Source: Chlorocebus sabaeus
Taxonomy: Eukaryota > Chordata > Mammalia > Primates > Cercopithecidae
Length of the DNA stretch: 64,000 nucleotides
NCBI RefSeq assembly: GCF_047675955.1
Contig: NC_132915.1
Location: 51,412,026-51,476,025 of the forward strand
Direction: 5' to 3'
Of this stretch, positions 34,081-44,865 are shown one piece after another; within the stretch, counting starts at the first letter, position 1, and each line of letters starts with the position of its first letter. Both the position numbers and the translations under genes were made by a program. The notes under the pieces are model-generated. The model was not told where the DNA came from, made no database searches, and saw only the letters and a list, made by a program, of their open reading frames with translations.

Positions 34081-34879
34081 CATGCCTCTTTATCACCTGT
34101 CAAGGGTGATAAGTTTAAAATTATTTTTTTCTCTGGGATTTGAAGATATTCTCCTGTTTCTTTTCTTCACTATTTCTTAAGATGAGAGTCCGATGTCCTG
34201 TGAATATGTAATAAGCAAAGAACAAAAGTAGTTTTCTGACCTTTAACTGTTTCAGAAGAGTTTTGAATATATTAGTTAAAATAGCATAATATTATGTCTT
34301 CAACATGAATACAATATCTTAAATTTTATGAAACATGTCACATACTTGTTCTGTGTAGTAATTGTAATAAGGCAGGCATCGTTAAATGCCCTATTTTGTA
34401 GATAGTGACTCATAGGTCAAGTAACTTCATTATGACTGGTCAAGTGGCAGAACCTGAACTGGAAAGGGGAGTGTGGTGCCCTTTCCATTGCTTTACATTT
34501 CCTTGTAAATGTCAAGAGCAGCTGAATGTTAGTATTATTTTCAAACTCCAAAGTGACTTTTCAGCAATCGGGGTTGTTGTCTGAAATGTTTTTTAATGGC
34601 TTGTCTTATGTCTTTCCCTCATAGGAAAAGAAAAATACGACACATAGCCATGGTTGAAGAAGACATGTACCTTCATCTGAGAAGACATCTGAAAATATTC
34701 TGGTCACCATTAAACTATATCCAATTTTTAAGTTGTTTATTTTTTAAGTTAGGGCTGCTTTTACAGATAAAGTTTTAAAAGTCTGGCATTGTTGACATAT
34801 ATTTTACATTAACTTTTGGTTTTGGAAGGACCAGATATTCCCAATGTTAGTGTAATCATATTTTTTTTGATTAATTGTT
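34081..34879. other. Mostly unique sequence with a weak MIR-like relic
   Basis: At about 34,350-34,470, a stretch including GGTCAAGTAACTTCATTATG and AGTGGCAGAACCTGAACTGG has the order of MIR, but is diverged. No gene was seen. Confidence 0.45.
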
Positions 34880-35105
34880 ATGTGGCAGTTACATGTACTG
34901 CATTTTTAAGTTGTCATAATAACCTGGTGAGAGAAGTACTGTTATTATTTGACTTTTGTAGATGAGAAAATTGAGACAGAAAAGTTAAGTGACTTGCCCA
35001 AGTTTATACAGCTAACAAGTAGGAATACTGAGATTTAAACTATGATGGACTTGTTTTAGAGCCCATGTTTTTAACCACAGCATTATAATGACCTGTCTTG
35101 GCACT
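34880..35105 (+). repeat. MIR SINE
   Basis: TGTAGATGAGAAAATTGAGA, GTTAAGTGACTTGCCCAAG, ACAGCTAACAAGTAGG and TTTTAACCACAGCATTATAA follow MIR closely. Confidence 0.78.
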
Positions 35106-35194
35106 GCACTGATGAGGTGTATGATCTTTCTTAGGTCACCTAATGGTTTTAGTTTTCAGATTCATTTGCGAGAAGGAGAATGCATGGGATAATT

Positions 35195-35395
35195 TATTTA
35201 CTGAGCAGTATTCCTTGTATGCAGATATATCTTTATTTAATCCTCACAAGAACCCTAGACATAGATAGAATTATTATCATCCTTATGTTACATATGGGAA
35301 AATTAGAACTTAGTAACTGCTAAAGGTGACATAATTGGTGTAAGAACTGGGAATTGCCACCAAGATTGCAATCACTATGCTTTACTGTCTTTCTT
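35195..35395 (+). repeat. MIR-like SINE, second copy close by
   Basis: ATTTAATCCTCACAAGAACC, ATGGGAAAATTAGAACTTAG and AATCACTATGCTTTACTGTC follow MIR order. It lies 90 bases after another MIR in the same orientation. Confidence 0.68.
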
Positions 35396-37234
35396 TTTTA
35401 GGGGCTTATGCTGCCTTCAAATTCTATACATTGAATCCTGGCTTTTTATTTTAGAGTCATAATAGCAACATGTTTGTTTCATAAAACCTTTCATTTAGAA
35501 TTCATCCAAGAAGTGACTTAGTCTACTTATAGCTGCAAATATTGGGGAGCCATTAGCACAGATAACAGCAATCTTAACAATGAAACATTGTGCTATTAAT
35601 ATTGTATTATTATTTTTTTGAGGAGTCACATGTGTAGCAAACAGGATGTAACCGGACATGTCAGGCAAGCTGTTGCTAACCCTGAAGACTACAAGGGATT
35701 AAATTCTCATTATTACTCAGAGTTAGTCCCCAAATATCTGTGTATGTTCAGTTTCTTCAGTTCGGCAGGAAGTTTTAAAGAACTAAACAGCATGCCCTTC
35801 CGCCTGTGGCATATTCATAAGCTATTTTTGGGTGAGTCATCGGAATTCTGTGGTTTGTATCCTGAAGGGGGAGAGGAGACTCTGTATGTTTAGCCTTTTT
35901 TTTTGAAACAGCCAGTTGAAAAAAAAAATCTTTGATAAAAGTTCAACATTAGGTAAGAAATATCTGCAGCAGGATCTTTCCATTGTGATAAATATTCCTC
36001 TCATGTTCACATCTCTGGGAATATTATACAAGTTTAATTATTTGACCTGTGCATATTCATGGCTTGACCTAGTGCACACAGACGCGCTGGTCTTGTGTTT
36101 AGCTGAGGCAATTCACGGGGAATAAACAACTGGCTAAACGAGTCTTCTTCTGTCCTTGGAGTCTCTGCTCCCTAATGTCAAATCAGTGCTCTAAGCTGGA
36201 TAAAGTTGTGGACATTTATGAAAATACAAAGACCAAGCCAAACCTTTTGAGGCCTGTTGGGTAATATAACTAATACCGTAATTGTGGATTATGATTAAAT
36301 ATTTGTAATGGTAAAAAAGAAGTGGGTGAAAATTGACAGTCTTTCTCTTTGTAACAACAAGAGAGCCTAAGAGGGAATTCCAGTAATTAATACATATTTC
36401 CTATCTCATCAGGAAAAGGAGCTGATCATTAGTGGAAGAAGGAAGAAATACAAGTTTGTTGGGTATTTAGTATATGCCAGATGCTGTACTAGGGCTCAAA
36501 AAAAATTCCATAGAGACCATTTAGATCTGGCGAACATACTACTTTCAGAAACTGAAGCGAGTCTGTGGTCTACAGCATCAGTAGTCCATAAGTCAGAGAT
36601 TTAAGAAAGGAAATGGTGGTATTTAACATCCATGTTCAATTACAGTTATCCATAGGATATGACCGACTGATTTGTAACTGTCAACAGACGTATTCATAGA
36701 GGACAATTTCAAGTTAATCTTCAAAATGGGAGAGTTAAATGATGCCTTTTTAAAAAATAAAGAGTGACTACTGTTTGGTCCTTAAGATGATGTTAGATGG
36801 ATCATGAATTAGGCATTAAATGGCACTAAAACACATAATGAGAAAATATTATTTTTAAAATTCCCTCTCAATTTTCTGAATATGTCAACAGGAAGTTTCA
36901 GTGTGGTGTTAGTGAAATTTTAGCTCTTCTCAGGGTAGGCAACATCTCCCTTCGTAACGCTTCTTTTTAGAATCACATTTTATTATGTTTTATTTCTGGC
37001 AAGTGAAATTGGTTTCCGTTTATATGGAGTAGACATTAAAATGTATTCATATGAAATATTAATTGATTTAAAAATATTAACTAAATAATACATGTAGTGA
37101 GCTGAATGGAGAATGGGACACTACCCTGAAGAAATTATCCACTGTGTAAAACTTCACAATTTTAGTGATTAAGAGGCAGATGGTTTCATAAATGAAAACA
37201 AAAAATATAGTTTGTTTAAGATCTACCTGCTTGT
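35396..37234. other. Unique sequence, no gene recognised
   Basis: About 1.8 kb with little repeat character. The open frame at 35,618-35,893 (91 codons, starting MRSHMCSKQDVTG) has no recognisable domain. A weak L2-like phrase lies near 36,460-36,495. Confidence 0.5.
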
Positions 37235-37335
37235 CCAGAGCAGTTGTGTTCAAAGTGTGGTCCGTAGACAAATTATGGTCTATGAACTTTTTGCCTGTCT
37301 GCAAAGAATAAATATAGAACTCCTGAGTAACCATT
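37235..37335. repeat. Possible MER5-like (hAT) relic
   Basis: GTTCAAAGTGTGGTCCGTAG resembles the start of MER5-type elements; the following text is diverged. Confidence 0.35.
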
Positions 37336-37401
37336 TAGAAGCTTTTATAGCTTTTATGGCTTATAGCTTATTGCTTTGATATCCAGTTGCACGAAATATT
37401 T

Positions 37402-37697
37402 TTCTTTCTTTTTTTGTTTTTCCGTTTCGCTCTGTCGCCCAGGCTGGAGTGCAGTGGCTGGATCTCAGCTCACTGCAAGCTCCACCTCCCAGGTTTACGC
37501 CATTCTCCTGCCTCAGCCTCTGGAGTAGCTGGGACTACAGGCGCCCGCCACCTCGCCCGGCTAGTTTTTTGTATTTTTTAGTAGAGACGGGGTTTCACTG
37601 GGTTAGCCAGGATGATCTCGATCTCCTGACCTCGTGATCTGCCCGTCTCGGCCTCCCAAAGTGCTGGGATTACAGGCTTGAGCCACCGTGCCTGGCC
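37402..37697 (-). repeat. Young AluY with Old World monkey-type changes, antisense
   Basis: Read on the minus strand it carries GGCTCAAGCCTGTAATCC, GGCCGAGACGGGCAG, AACTAGCCGGGCGAGGTGGC, ATGGCGTAAACC and GAGATCCAGCCACTGC, the same unusual set as the Alu at 24,961. ACGAAATATTT flanks both sides (37,391-37,401 and 37,698-37,708), a clear target duplication. Confidence 0.93.
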
Positions 37698-37708
37698 ACG
37701 AAATATTT

Positions 37709-38319
37709 CTCTAGTAATTATTTTTGGTATTTTACAAAAGGGTCATTCTGTGATAAATTAGGGGAAAACCTAATCATTTGAGAGGGATTGATCTAAAAGA
37801 TGTGTTTAGAACAAGAACAAAACTAAGAAAAGTGGTAGTCTAAGCAGTTATGGAAAAAGAACATGCATTGGCACAAAGTATGCAGTCATCACAGGATCTA
37901 GAAAACAGGAGTAAAGAGACTAAGATGGTACCTTTGTAAAGATTGGAACTGTCACAATTATCTTATAGTTGTATACCAAGGATCCAGTGTAGGTCTTGTC
38001 ATATAATCAGCATTTGATAAATATCTGTAGAGTGAATGAAGAAGTAAATGAATCAATGAATGAGCTATGGTGCTTGGCAAGTAGGTCTAATGCAATCACC
38101 AGAGAAAATGCTCTATTATATTGCAGTAATAGTTCATCATGCTTTTCCATTTCATAACACTCTCTTAATTCCCTTTTTTTCTGGATATATAAATATCAAG
38201 TGAATTTCCAAGTATGTATTAATTAGCTTGTCAGTGAATCTTGATTCCAAAAAGGTGGTGCCTCAATTTAAAATAAATACTTTTAAATATTGGGTTGAAT
38301 ACTACCACAGAAAGCATAG
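37709..38319. other. Mostly unique sequence with an L2/MIR-type end
   Basis: At about 37,985-38,070, ATAATCAGCATTTGATAAAT followed by AGTGAATGAAGAAGTAAATG fits the L2/MIR 3' end. No gene was recognised. Confidence 0.45.
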
Positions 38320-38685
38320 ACTAGATTGTGTTTCAGTGGGAAAAACCTCAATATCTCAATGGCTTAATCTAACAATCACTTATTTCTTATTCCTTTCTCA
38401 CATACATGTCCAATAAAGGTTGACATAGGGCTTTGCTTATTACAGTCATCTCAACCTGTGTTTCCATGATAACCATAACAAAAGATGTAGCAAGTAACAC
38501 ACTGCCTCTTAGAGCTTCTGCCTGGAAGTGACACATTTTACTTCTATTCCCCCCCTTTTTTTTTTTCCGAAAGCAATGAGTTCACATCTAATATCAGCAA
38601 GGTAGGGAAATGCAGTCTTACTATGTACCAGGAAAATGGACAGCCAGAACAATTTCTTGAAGAACACTAATAACCAGCACATATA
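38320..38685. repeat. Old interspersed repeat, family not named
   Basis: ATCTCAATGGCTTAATCTAA, CTGGAAGTGACACATTTTAC, TAGGGAAATGCAGTCTTACT and TTGAAGAACACTAATAACCA occur in the order of a widespread repeat that I recognise but cannot name. A C run followed by a T run near 38,550-38,566 interrupts it. Confidence 0.5.
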
Positions 38686-38710
38686 CCCATATGAATTAGA
38701 TTAATAATAA

Positions 38711-38905
38711 TTATTCTACCTCTGGTTGATCTTCTGTGATTGTACCAACAGCATTGACTTTATGCACTGCCAGATAGCTGGGCTGAATCGTCATTGTGGT
38801 GATCCCGTGAACATACTGCTGTTGATACACTTCTGCCTCAGCTGTCAGCTTGCTTACTTTAGCAGCAGCTCTGTTTTCCATTCTTTCTAATATCAATAGT
38901 GACAT
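38711..38905 (-). other. Unrecognised 64-codon open frame with protein-like composition
   Basis: The frame begins MSLLILERMENRAAAKVSK and ends with a TEDQPEVE segment before a stop. An alanine/glutamate-rich helical stretch, then a more polar tail, and the GC content slightly above its surroundings make it look more like an exon or processed fragment than a chance frame. I do not recognise the protein, and see no splice context that would prove an exon. It could be a fragment of a processed pseudogene or chance. Confidence 0.3.
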
Positions 38906-39162
38906 CTGCTACAGAATACCAACTTCTCTGGTTTGAATTCTCTACCAACTAAACATTACAACTGAATATTTCCTCCCATGAGAAGGAAGGCGATTGGCCT
39001 TAGATCTTGGTCTGAGAGATTTGTTCTAATGAATTTTTTAAGTGGCTGCAAATGTAAACATTCTGTAAGTATTCTTGTGTGAGATTGTTTCTATAGTGCC
39101 TAGATTAATGCTTACATCTTACCCACTGAGCACTTAATACTTTTAATAAAAGAATGAAAGGA

Positions 39163-40566
39163 GGTTGGAGCAAGGTGAAGAAATAGAAGGCCCCGCTGAT
39201 CATCCCCCAACCTACCTTGGCAAGGACACAGATTTAACAAATATCTACACACAACAAAGCACTTTCCTGAAAACTAAAAACCAGGTGAGCACTCATAGTA
39301 CCTGGTTTTAAATTCATATCGCTGAAAGAGGCACTGAAGAAGCAGAAAAACCTGTCTTGAATTGCCTGTGCCATCCCTCCCCTATCCCTTGGTAGTGGCA
39401 ATGTGGTGCAGAGAGCTTTTCTGCACCCTGAGGAGATGGAGAGCCAGCAACTGTGAGGCATTGAACTCAGTGCTGCCCTTGTTATAGCTGAAAGCAGAGC
39501 TGGACCAAACTCAGCTGGCACCCTCCCGCAAAGGGAGCATTTAAACCAGCCCAAGCCAGAGGGGAATTGCTGATCCCAGTGGTTGGAACTTGAGTTCCTA
39601 CAAGCCTCACCACTGTGGGCAAAAGTGCTTTGGGGCTTCAAATAAGTTTGAAAGGCAGTTTAGGCCTCAAGGACTGCAACATCACGGTGAGTCATAGGCT
39701 GAATTGGACCAAGAGACAGTAGACTGTGATTGCATGCGACCTACTGCGACACCAGCTGGGGCAGCTAAGCGAGTGCTGGCATCACCCATCCCCGAACCCC
39801 AGGCTCCACAAATCCTGGCTCTAAAAGAGACCCCTTCCTTCTGCTTGAGGAGAGGAGATGGAATAGTGGAGAAGACTTTGTCTTGCATCTTGGATACCAG
39901 CACAGCCACCTCAGGATAGAGCACCAGTCAGAGTTGTGAGACCCTAATTTCAGGCCCTAGCTCCTGGACATTTCTGCACACACACTAGGCAAGAAGGGAA
40001 TTCATTGCCTTGAAGAGAAGGGCTCAGTCCTGGAAGGATTCATCACTTGCTACCTGAAGGGACCCTGAGCTGTGAATAACCAACAGGGATATCCAGGTAC
40101 TATATCAAAGGCCAGGTCCTGAGACTTGCTGGACTTAGGAGAGACTCGGCATATTTCCAGTTGTGGTAGTTGATTAGGGTGAGACTCCTGCTTGAGAAAA
40201 GTGAACTGAAAAGTAAAGGGAACTTCGCTTTTCACTGTAAGTATCAGCTCAACCATAGTGGAATAGAGTACCAAGTGGGCTCTTAGGGTCCCCAGTTCCA
40301 GAACTTGGCTTTTGGATAACATTTCTGGTACTTCCCATTGCCAGAGGGGAGCTCAATCCCCTGAAGGGTGAGTCCTAGCCAGGAAATATTCACTACAAGC
40401 TGACTGAAGAGCCTTTAAGCCTTAAGGGAACATCAGAGGTAGTCTAGTAGTAGTCCCAGAGGGTCTGAGGTGGTGATATCCACTGGGTGAGGCTCCTCTG
40501 TTTTGGAAAGGGGAGGGAAGAGTGAGAAGGACTGTCTTGTGGTTTGAGTGTCGACTCAGCCACAAG
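39163..40566 (+). promoter_or_regulatory. Old L1 5' UTR with related internal modules
   Basis: Three related segments near 39,840-39,925, 40,185-40,270 and 40,488-40,565 each combine a CTCCT or CTGCTTGAG phrase with a CAGC(C/T)(C/A)A phrase and GATAGAGCACC-like text, so the leader is built of diverged modules. Open frames here (up to 135 codons, minus) are shadows. Confidence 0.65.
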
Positions 40567-41098
40567 CAAAAGGGAACCCTCGTACACTGTTGGTTGTAAT
40601 GTAAATTAATACATTGATACAAGCACGATGGAGAACAGTTTGTAGGTTTGTCAGAAAAACTAAAAATAGAGCTACCATAGGAGCCAACCATCCTACTGCT
40701 GGGTATATACCCCAAAGAAAGGAAATTAGTTGTTGCAGCTCTGTTTACAACAGCTATGATTTGGAAGCAAACTGCATGTCCTTCAACAGATGAATGGTAA
40801 AGAAAATGTGGTACTATACACAATGAAATACTATTCAGCCATAAAAAGAATAAGATTTAGTCATTTGCAACCACCTGGATGTATTTGGATGTCATTATGT
40901 TAAATGAAATAAGCCAGGTACAGAAAGATGAACATCACATTTCCACTTACTTGTGGGATCTAAAAATCAAAACGATTGAACTCATGGAGATAGAGAGTAA
41001 GAGAGTAGACAGATCATTACCAGAGGATGGGAAAGGTAGTGGTGGGTTGAGGGAGAAGTGGGGGTGGTTAACTGGTACCAAGAAATAGTTAGAATAAA
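40566..41098 (+). pseudogene. L1 ORF2 C-terminal remnant and start of 3' UTR
   Basis: CTGCTGGGTATATACCCCAA, ATGAAATACTATTCAGCCAT and GGATGTATTTGGATGTCATT are the end of ORF2 in old L1s. The frame is broken. Confidence 0.78.
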
Positions 41099-41356
41099 TG
41101 AATAAGACCTAGTATTTGATAGCACAACAGGGTGACTATAGTCAATAATAATTTAATGCTACATTTAAAAATAACTAAATGAGCATAGTTGAATTGTTTG
41201 TAACACAAAGCAAAAATGCTTGAAGGGATGAATACCCCATCTTCCATGATGTGATTATTATGCATCGTATGCCTGTATCAAACATCTCGTGTCCCATGAT
41301 TATATACACTTACTGTGTACCCATAAAAATTAAAAATAAACAAGAATGGAAATGGA

Positions 41357-43019
41357 TAAATGAATGAATAAGTTGATTAATCTGTAAGACTGGAAAATTT
41401 CTCCGGCTCCCAGAAGCATATTTTTTTTTTCTCTAAACTTAGTTAAAATGTAGTAAAATCAGATCTTAATATAACTTTTTGTAATCTATCTTGGTACAAT
41501 AGTCATATAATATAGGCTTACTCTTTTATGAAGATAATCATTTAGTTCTTTTTTCTCAGTATGCTGTATCCTAATTTGAACTAAAGTGGATTAAACAAGT
41601 TTTATTTGGGGGAAATTAGGGTGTTAGAATAATGAGGTAAAGTCCGATAGCAAATGCTACCTTTCTTCAGTTTGTAGTGAGAAAACATTAGCCTTTTAAA
41701 TAACAAAGATGAGGACTTTTAGACATAGTTAATTGGTGAGCGCTAAAAATTCTCAAAGTAAAGTTCTAAAATTTATATATTGTTTGCATGTATGTAGTCT
41801 TTAGGAACTCATGATGAAAGGATATATTTTAAAATTAATATGGAAATTTGAAAATGAAATCTCTTTTCCAATTCTAAAAGAGTTTTTCTTCCCTTCCCAA
41901 GGCTCTACAGTTTTAATTTAGCACTGTATTAATCCAATAATAACAAAATAGGGTTTATTTTAAAAATCCAAACATGTTTAAATTAAGAAATCCATTATAA
42001 TATTTTATCCCCAAAGAACTTTTCTAACATGCTGAGAGCTGAGAATCTCAAACGACTGCACCCACACCCCTACCTGCTTCTTAGAAAATTTCTTTTCTGT
42101 AAAAAAATGGACTCATAAACAGTCTTTCTGAATTCCAACAGCATGTTCAGAGAGGCACTTGGGCAGGAAAGCATGGTAGACAGTTTTGGATCTGAGCTTG
42201 GAAGATCTCTTTTCACATCTCACAGTGAAAAAACAAATCTATAGAAAGAAATTTGAAAAAACATGCTAGTCAACCCAGTGCCTAAGATTTTAATAATCCT
42301 CAATTAGAATAAATACTTATTATCGAGCTCTGGTATCCTATTTCCTCTTTGGACCACTCACATAGGCAGTTCAGGAATATTTGTGCCAATGTTTCCTTGG
42401 GAGTATATAAAAATGGTAGAAATTATGAAGAATAAGTACACCAAGGTAATATCATTTTGTGAATAAATACAATTTATATTTGTGTTCAGCTGAGAATTTC
42501 CTAGTAACATACATGATTTTGTTGTAATTTAATTAGGCTCACATAGCAAGCCACTCCTGTAAATGGCTGTGGTTATTACTCTCATGTCAAGTTCTTCAGA
42601 ACTCTTCACCCCCTTGCCAGGTGTGTGTAGGGAGAGATCACGATGTGTGAAAGCAGGAATCATGTAGGTCTGGAAGACACATTATGTAGACATGGGACAT
42701 TGTCATCAGATCCTGAGAAAGACAGTTATTCTCTCTGGTCCCCATTTGTTTTAGGCGTGGAGTGGAGATTTGACTGAGTATAACATTTCCATACCATTTA
42801 ACTTGCTGTAATATATGATTCATTTTCTGAGACAACAGCATTCATATGTGTCTAGGTTATGCTGGTGAAGACTGATTACTTCCTACTTTTATTTTATAAC
42901 TAATGTTTTTTCTTTTTTCTAATTACAAACATAATTCATAAAAAGTTACTTCAACTTTTTATGGCATTTAAAAATTTACATAAAATATTTTTAATAATGT
43001 TTTAAATCTATTCATATAT
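41357..43019. other. Unique sequence, no gene seen
   Basis: About 1.7 kb, AT-rich, without recognised family. The minus-strand frame at 42,638-42,841 has no recognisable domain. Confidence 0.5.
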
Positions 43020-43125
43020 TTATTTGGCAACTATTCATGAAATCCCAGCTAAGTGCTAGAGTGTATATTTATTAAAGAAACAGACATGGCCCTTGCTCTT
43101 GTAAGTGTTGTATTCCAGTCCTAGG
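43020..43125 (-). repeat. L2 fragment, antisense
   Basis: ATTTGGCAACTATTCATGAA, AGCTAAGTGCTAGAGTGTAT and GACATGGCCCTTGCTCTTG follow the antisense L2 3' end. Confidence 0.6.
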
Positions 43126-43129
43126 TATA

Positions 43130-43625
43130 TTCTCACTTTCATTAGGACTTTTTGTTTGATCCGTTGATTATTTAATAAAGTTGGTTTATGATTTTCCCCA
43201 AATCTATTTTCTTGTAATAATTATTTTTACTGATTTTAGATATAATGGCACTAAGGACATACAACATGGTCTGAATGACACGTACTGAAATTTCCTGAGA
43301 GTTTTTTTATGGACTGATGTGTGACCAATTTTTATAAAGGTTTCATTTATGCTGGAAAAGAATGTATATTCTCTTATCATTAGAAATACAGGGTTTGATT
43401 TGTGCCCATTAGATGAATTATTAATTAAGCTGTTGACATATTCTTTATTCCTATCATAATTTTGGTTTGCTTTATCTACTCATCTTGTAGAAAGCATGTT
43501 AAAATTCTGCTTATTGATGGTGAATTTTATCAACTTTTCCTGGCAGCTTTGTTAATTTTTTTGCTGTATATATTATGAGGCTATGTTGATATGTATATAC
43601 ATATTTAGAATTTGTATATGATCCT
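43130..43625 (-). repeat. Old L1M/HAL1-like sequence, antisense, left part
   Basis: GGACTGATGTGTGACCAATT, TGGAAAAGAATGTATATTCT and CATGTTAAAATTCTGCTTAT follow antisense old L1M or HAL1 ORF2 text. It is interrupted by an LTR fragment and resumes at 43,835. Confidence 0.65.
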
Positions 43626-43629
43626 GGTA

Positions 43630-43834
43630 AATTGAACTAGTCAAGTTCTAGATAACTGCAGCATTGGCTGACAGCATGACAACCTCACGTGAGAGCCTGC
43701 ATTAAAACTACTCAGGTAAGCTGCTTATAGATTCCTCACACTCTGAAACCATGAGAAACAACTTATGCTTGTTGTTTCAAGCAGCTAAATTTTGGGATAA
43801 TTTGTTACATGGCAGTAGATGACTAACACAATCT
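43630..43834 (+). repeat. MLT1-like MaLR LTR fragment
   Basis: ACTTATGCTTGTTGTTTCAA, GCAGCTAAATTTTGGGATAA and TTTGTTACATGGCAGTAGAT match the 3' end of MLT1-type LTRs. It lies inside the old L1M. Confidence 0.6.
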
Positions 43835-44100
43835 CATTCTCTATTTTATCTTTTTGGAACTCTAATTGTACAATTGCTAGACTTTTTTCAATCTATCCCC
43901 CTTGTCTTTAAACATATCATTCCCAATGCTTTTTCTCTCTGTGAATTAGTAAGTATAATTTATTCAGATCTTGCTCATAGTTTACCAATTCTTTCTTTGT
44001 TTCATTATAACCTGGTATTTAGATTATGTATTTATTATTATCTATTTGTAACTGAAATGCTATTTATTTGCTTTCTCACATCCTTTGCTCATTTTTGACA
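43835..44100 (-). repeat. Old L1M/HAL1-like sequence, antisense, right part
   Basis: TTTTTGGAACTCTAATTGTA, ATCTATCCCCCTTGTCTTTA and TTCAGATCTTGCTCATAGTT continue the antisense L1M/HAL1 text. Confidence 0.55.
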
Positions 44101-44759
44101 AATTCTAATTCCTCATATTTGGCTGATCATAATTTTTTTTTACTACTAAAGGGATGATGATAAGAATGCCCTAAGTTCCAGAAAGGATTTGTGTTTCTTT
44201 TTGACAAGATCCGAGGTGTTATCAACCTAGAAGGACATTCAATTTATTACATTGGCTTCAGAGTTCCAGGACTTTTCAGACATAGAAATGAAACCTCCCA
44301 GCCCCCAATCTTCTTGATGGGAAGCTTAGAATTTCAAATTTCTTAAGGGAGTATTATTCTTCACTGAGTAAAGGCTTAATACAGACAAGTTACAAATTAC
44401 ATTTGCTCACACTCTAGTCAGGGTTAGGTGCATGCTGGTAGCAGCGATGTGAAGGTGGAATTGTTTCCATAATCTCTGTATCTCTGAGAAAACTGTGTCA
44501 ACCCCTTTTCACCCAGGCGAGAGAGGAAAGGCAGTTCTTGCAGTCGGTCTCTTCAGATACAACTGAAGAAATGTTCATTGGGTTCCTTCTTTTATCAGGC
44601 AGGTGGGGAATAGCTCTGACTGTCATTAAGAATGGCCAGGTACTCTGTGACTAAATTGCTTGAGCTTAAGAAACCCATTAATCTTTTTAAAAAATATGTG
44701 GATAGTGGCCAATCACTTTTATGCTTCATCTCAAATATAGCATTGACACCTAAATTCAG
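44101..44759. other. Unique sequence, no gene seen
   Basis: No repeat family or exon recognised. The open frame at 44,632-44,817 runs into the MADE1 half and is chance. Confidence 0.5.
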
Positions 44760-44812
44760 AAATTACTATTATTATCGATGGCAAAATCTCAATTATGTTT
44801 GTACCAACCTAA
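44760..44812. mobile_element. Half of a MADE1 (mariner MITE)
   Basis: GATGGCAAAATCTCAATTAT then GTTTGTACCAACCTAA matches the second half of the 80-base MADE1, including its inverted end. The first half is missing or very diverged. Confidence 0.6.
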
Positions 44813-44843
44813 TATAAATATTAAATAATATTAATATTAGGTT
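44806..44843. repeat. AT-rich hairpin, 17-base arms
   Basis: The arms AACCTAATATAAATATT (44,806-44,822) and AATATTAATATTAGGTT (44,827-44,843) pair at 16 of 17 positions around a 4-base AAAT loop. The left arm includes the MADE1 inverted end. Confidence 0.88.
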
Positions 44844-44865
44844 ATAATTAATATTAGGTTATAAT
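44832..44865 (+). repeat. Tandem 17-base repeat next to the hairpin
   Basis: Two copies of TAATATTAGGTTATAAT follow one another, then more ATAAATATTATT text. The unit contains TTAGGTT, the start of the mariner end. Confidence 0.75.

Larger units (their letters stand above)
39163..41341 (+). mobile_element. Old L1 (L1MA/L1MB) with 5' UTR joined to the ORF2 end
   Basis: 39,163 to about 40,566 is an L1M-type 5' UTR (AAATAGAAGGCCCCGCTGAT near its start, GAAAGAGGCACTGAAGAAG further on). From about 40,566 the text is the C-terminal end of ORF2 and an L1MB-type 3' UTR (CAACAGGGTGACTATAGTCA, CATAAAAATTAAAAATAAA). ORF1 and most of ORF2 are absent. AAGAATGAAAGGA precedes (39,149-39,162) and AAGAATGGAAATGGA follows (41,342-41,356), a near-match fitting a target duplication, so both ends belong to one insertion. 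Confidence 0.82.

Noticed and set aside
33847..34096. Frames reading like SPGLECSG and VTWAGVQWHGLSSLQ
   Set aside because: These are the standard antisense Alu translations, found wherever an Alu occurs.
34596..34778. Possible exon after a TTCCCTCATAG acceptor-like site
   Set aside because: The frame (MACLMSFPHRKRKIRHIAMVEED...) has no known match to me, and no donor site or partner exon was evident; acceptor-like strings are common by chance.
39234..39641. 135-codon minus-strand frame
   Set aside because: Antisense of an old L1 5' UTR.
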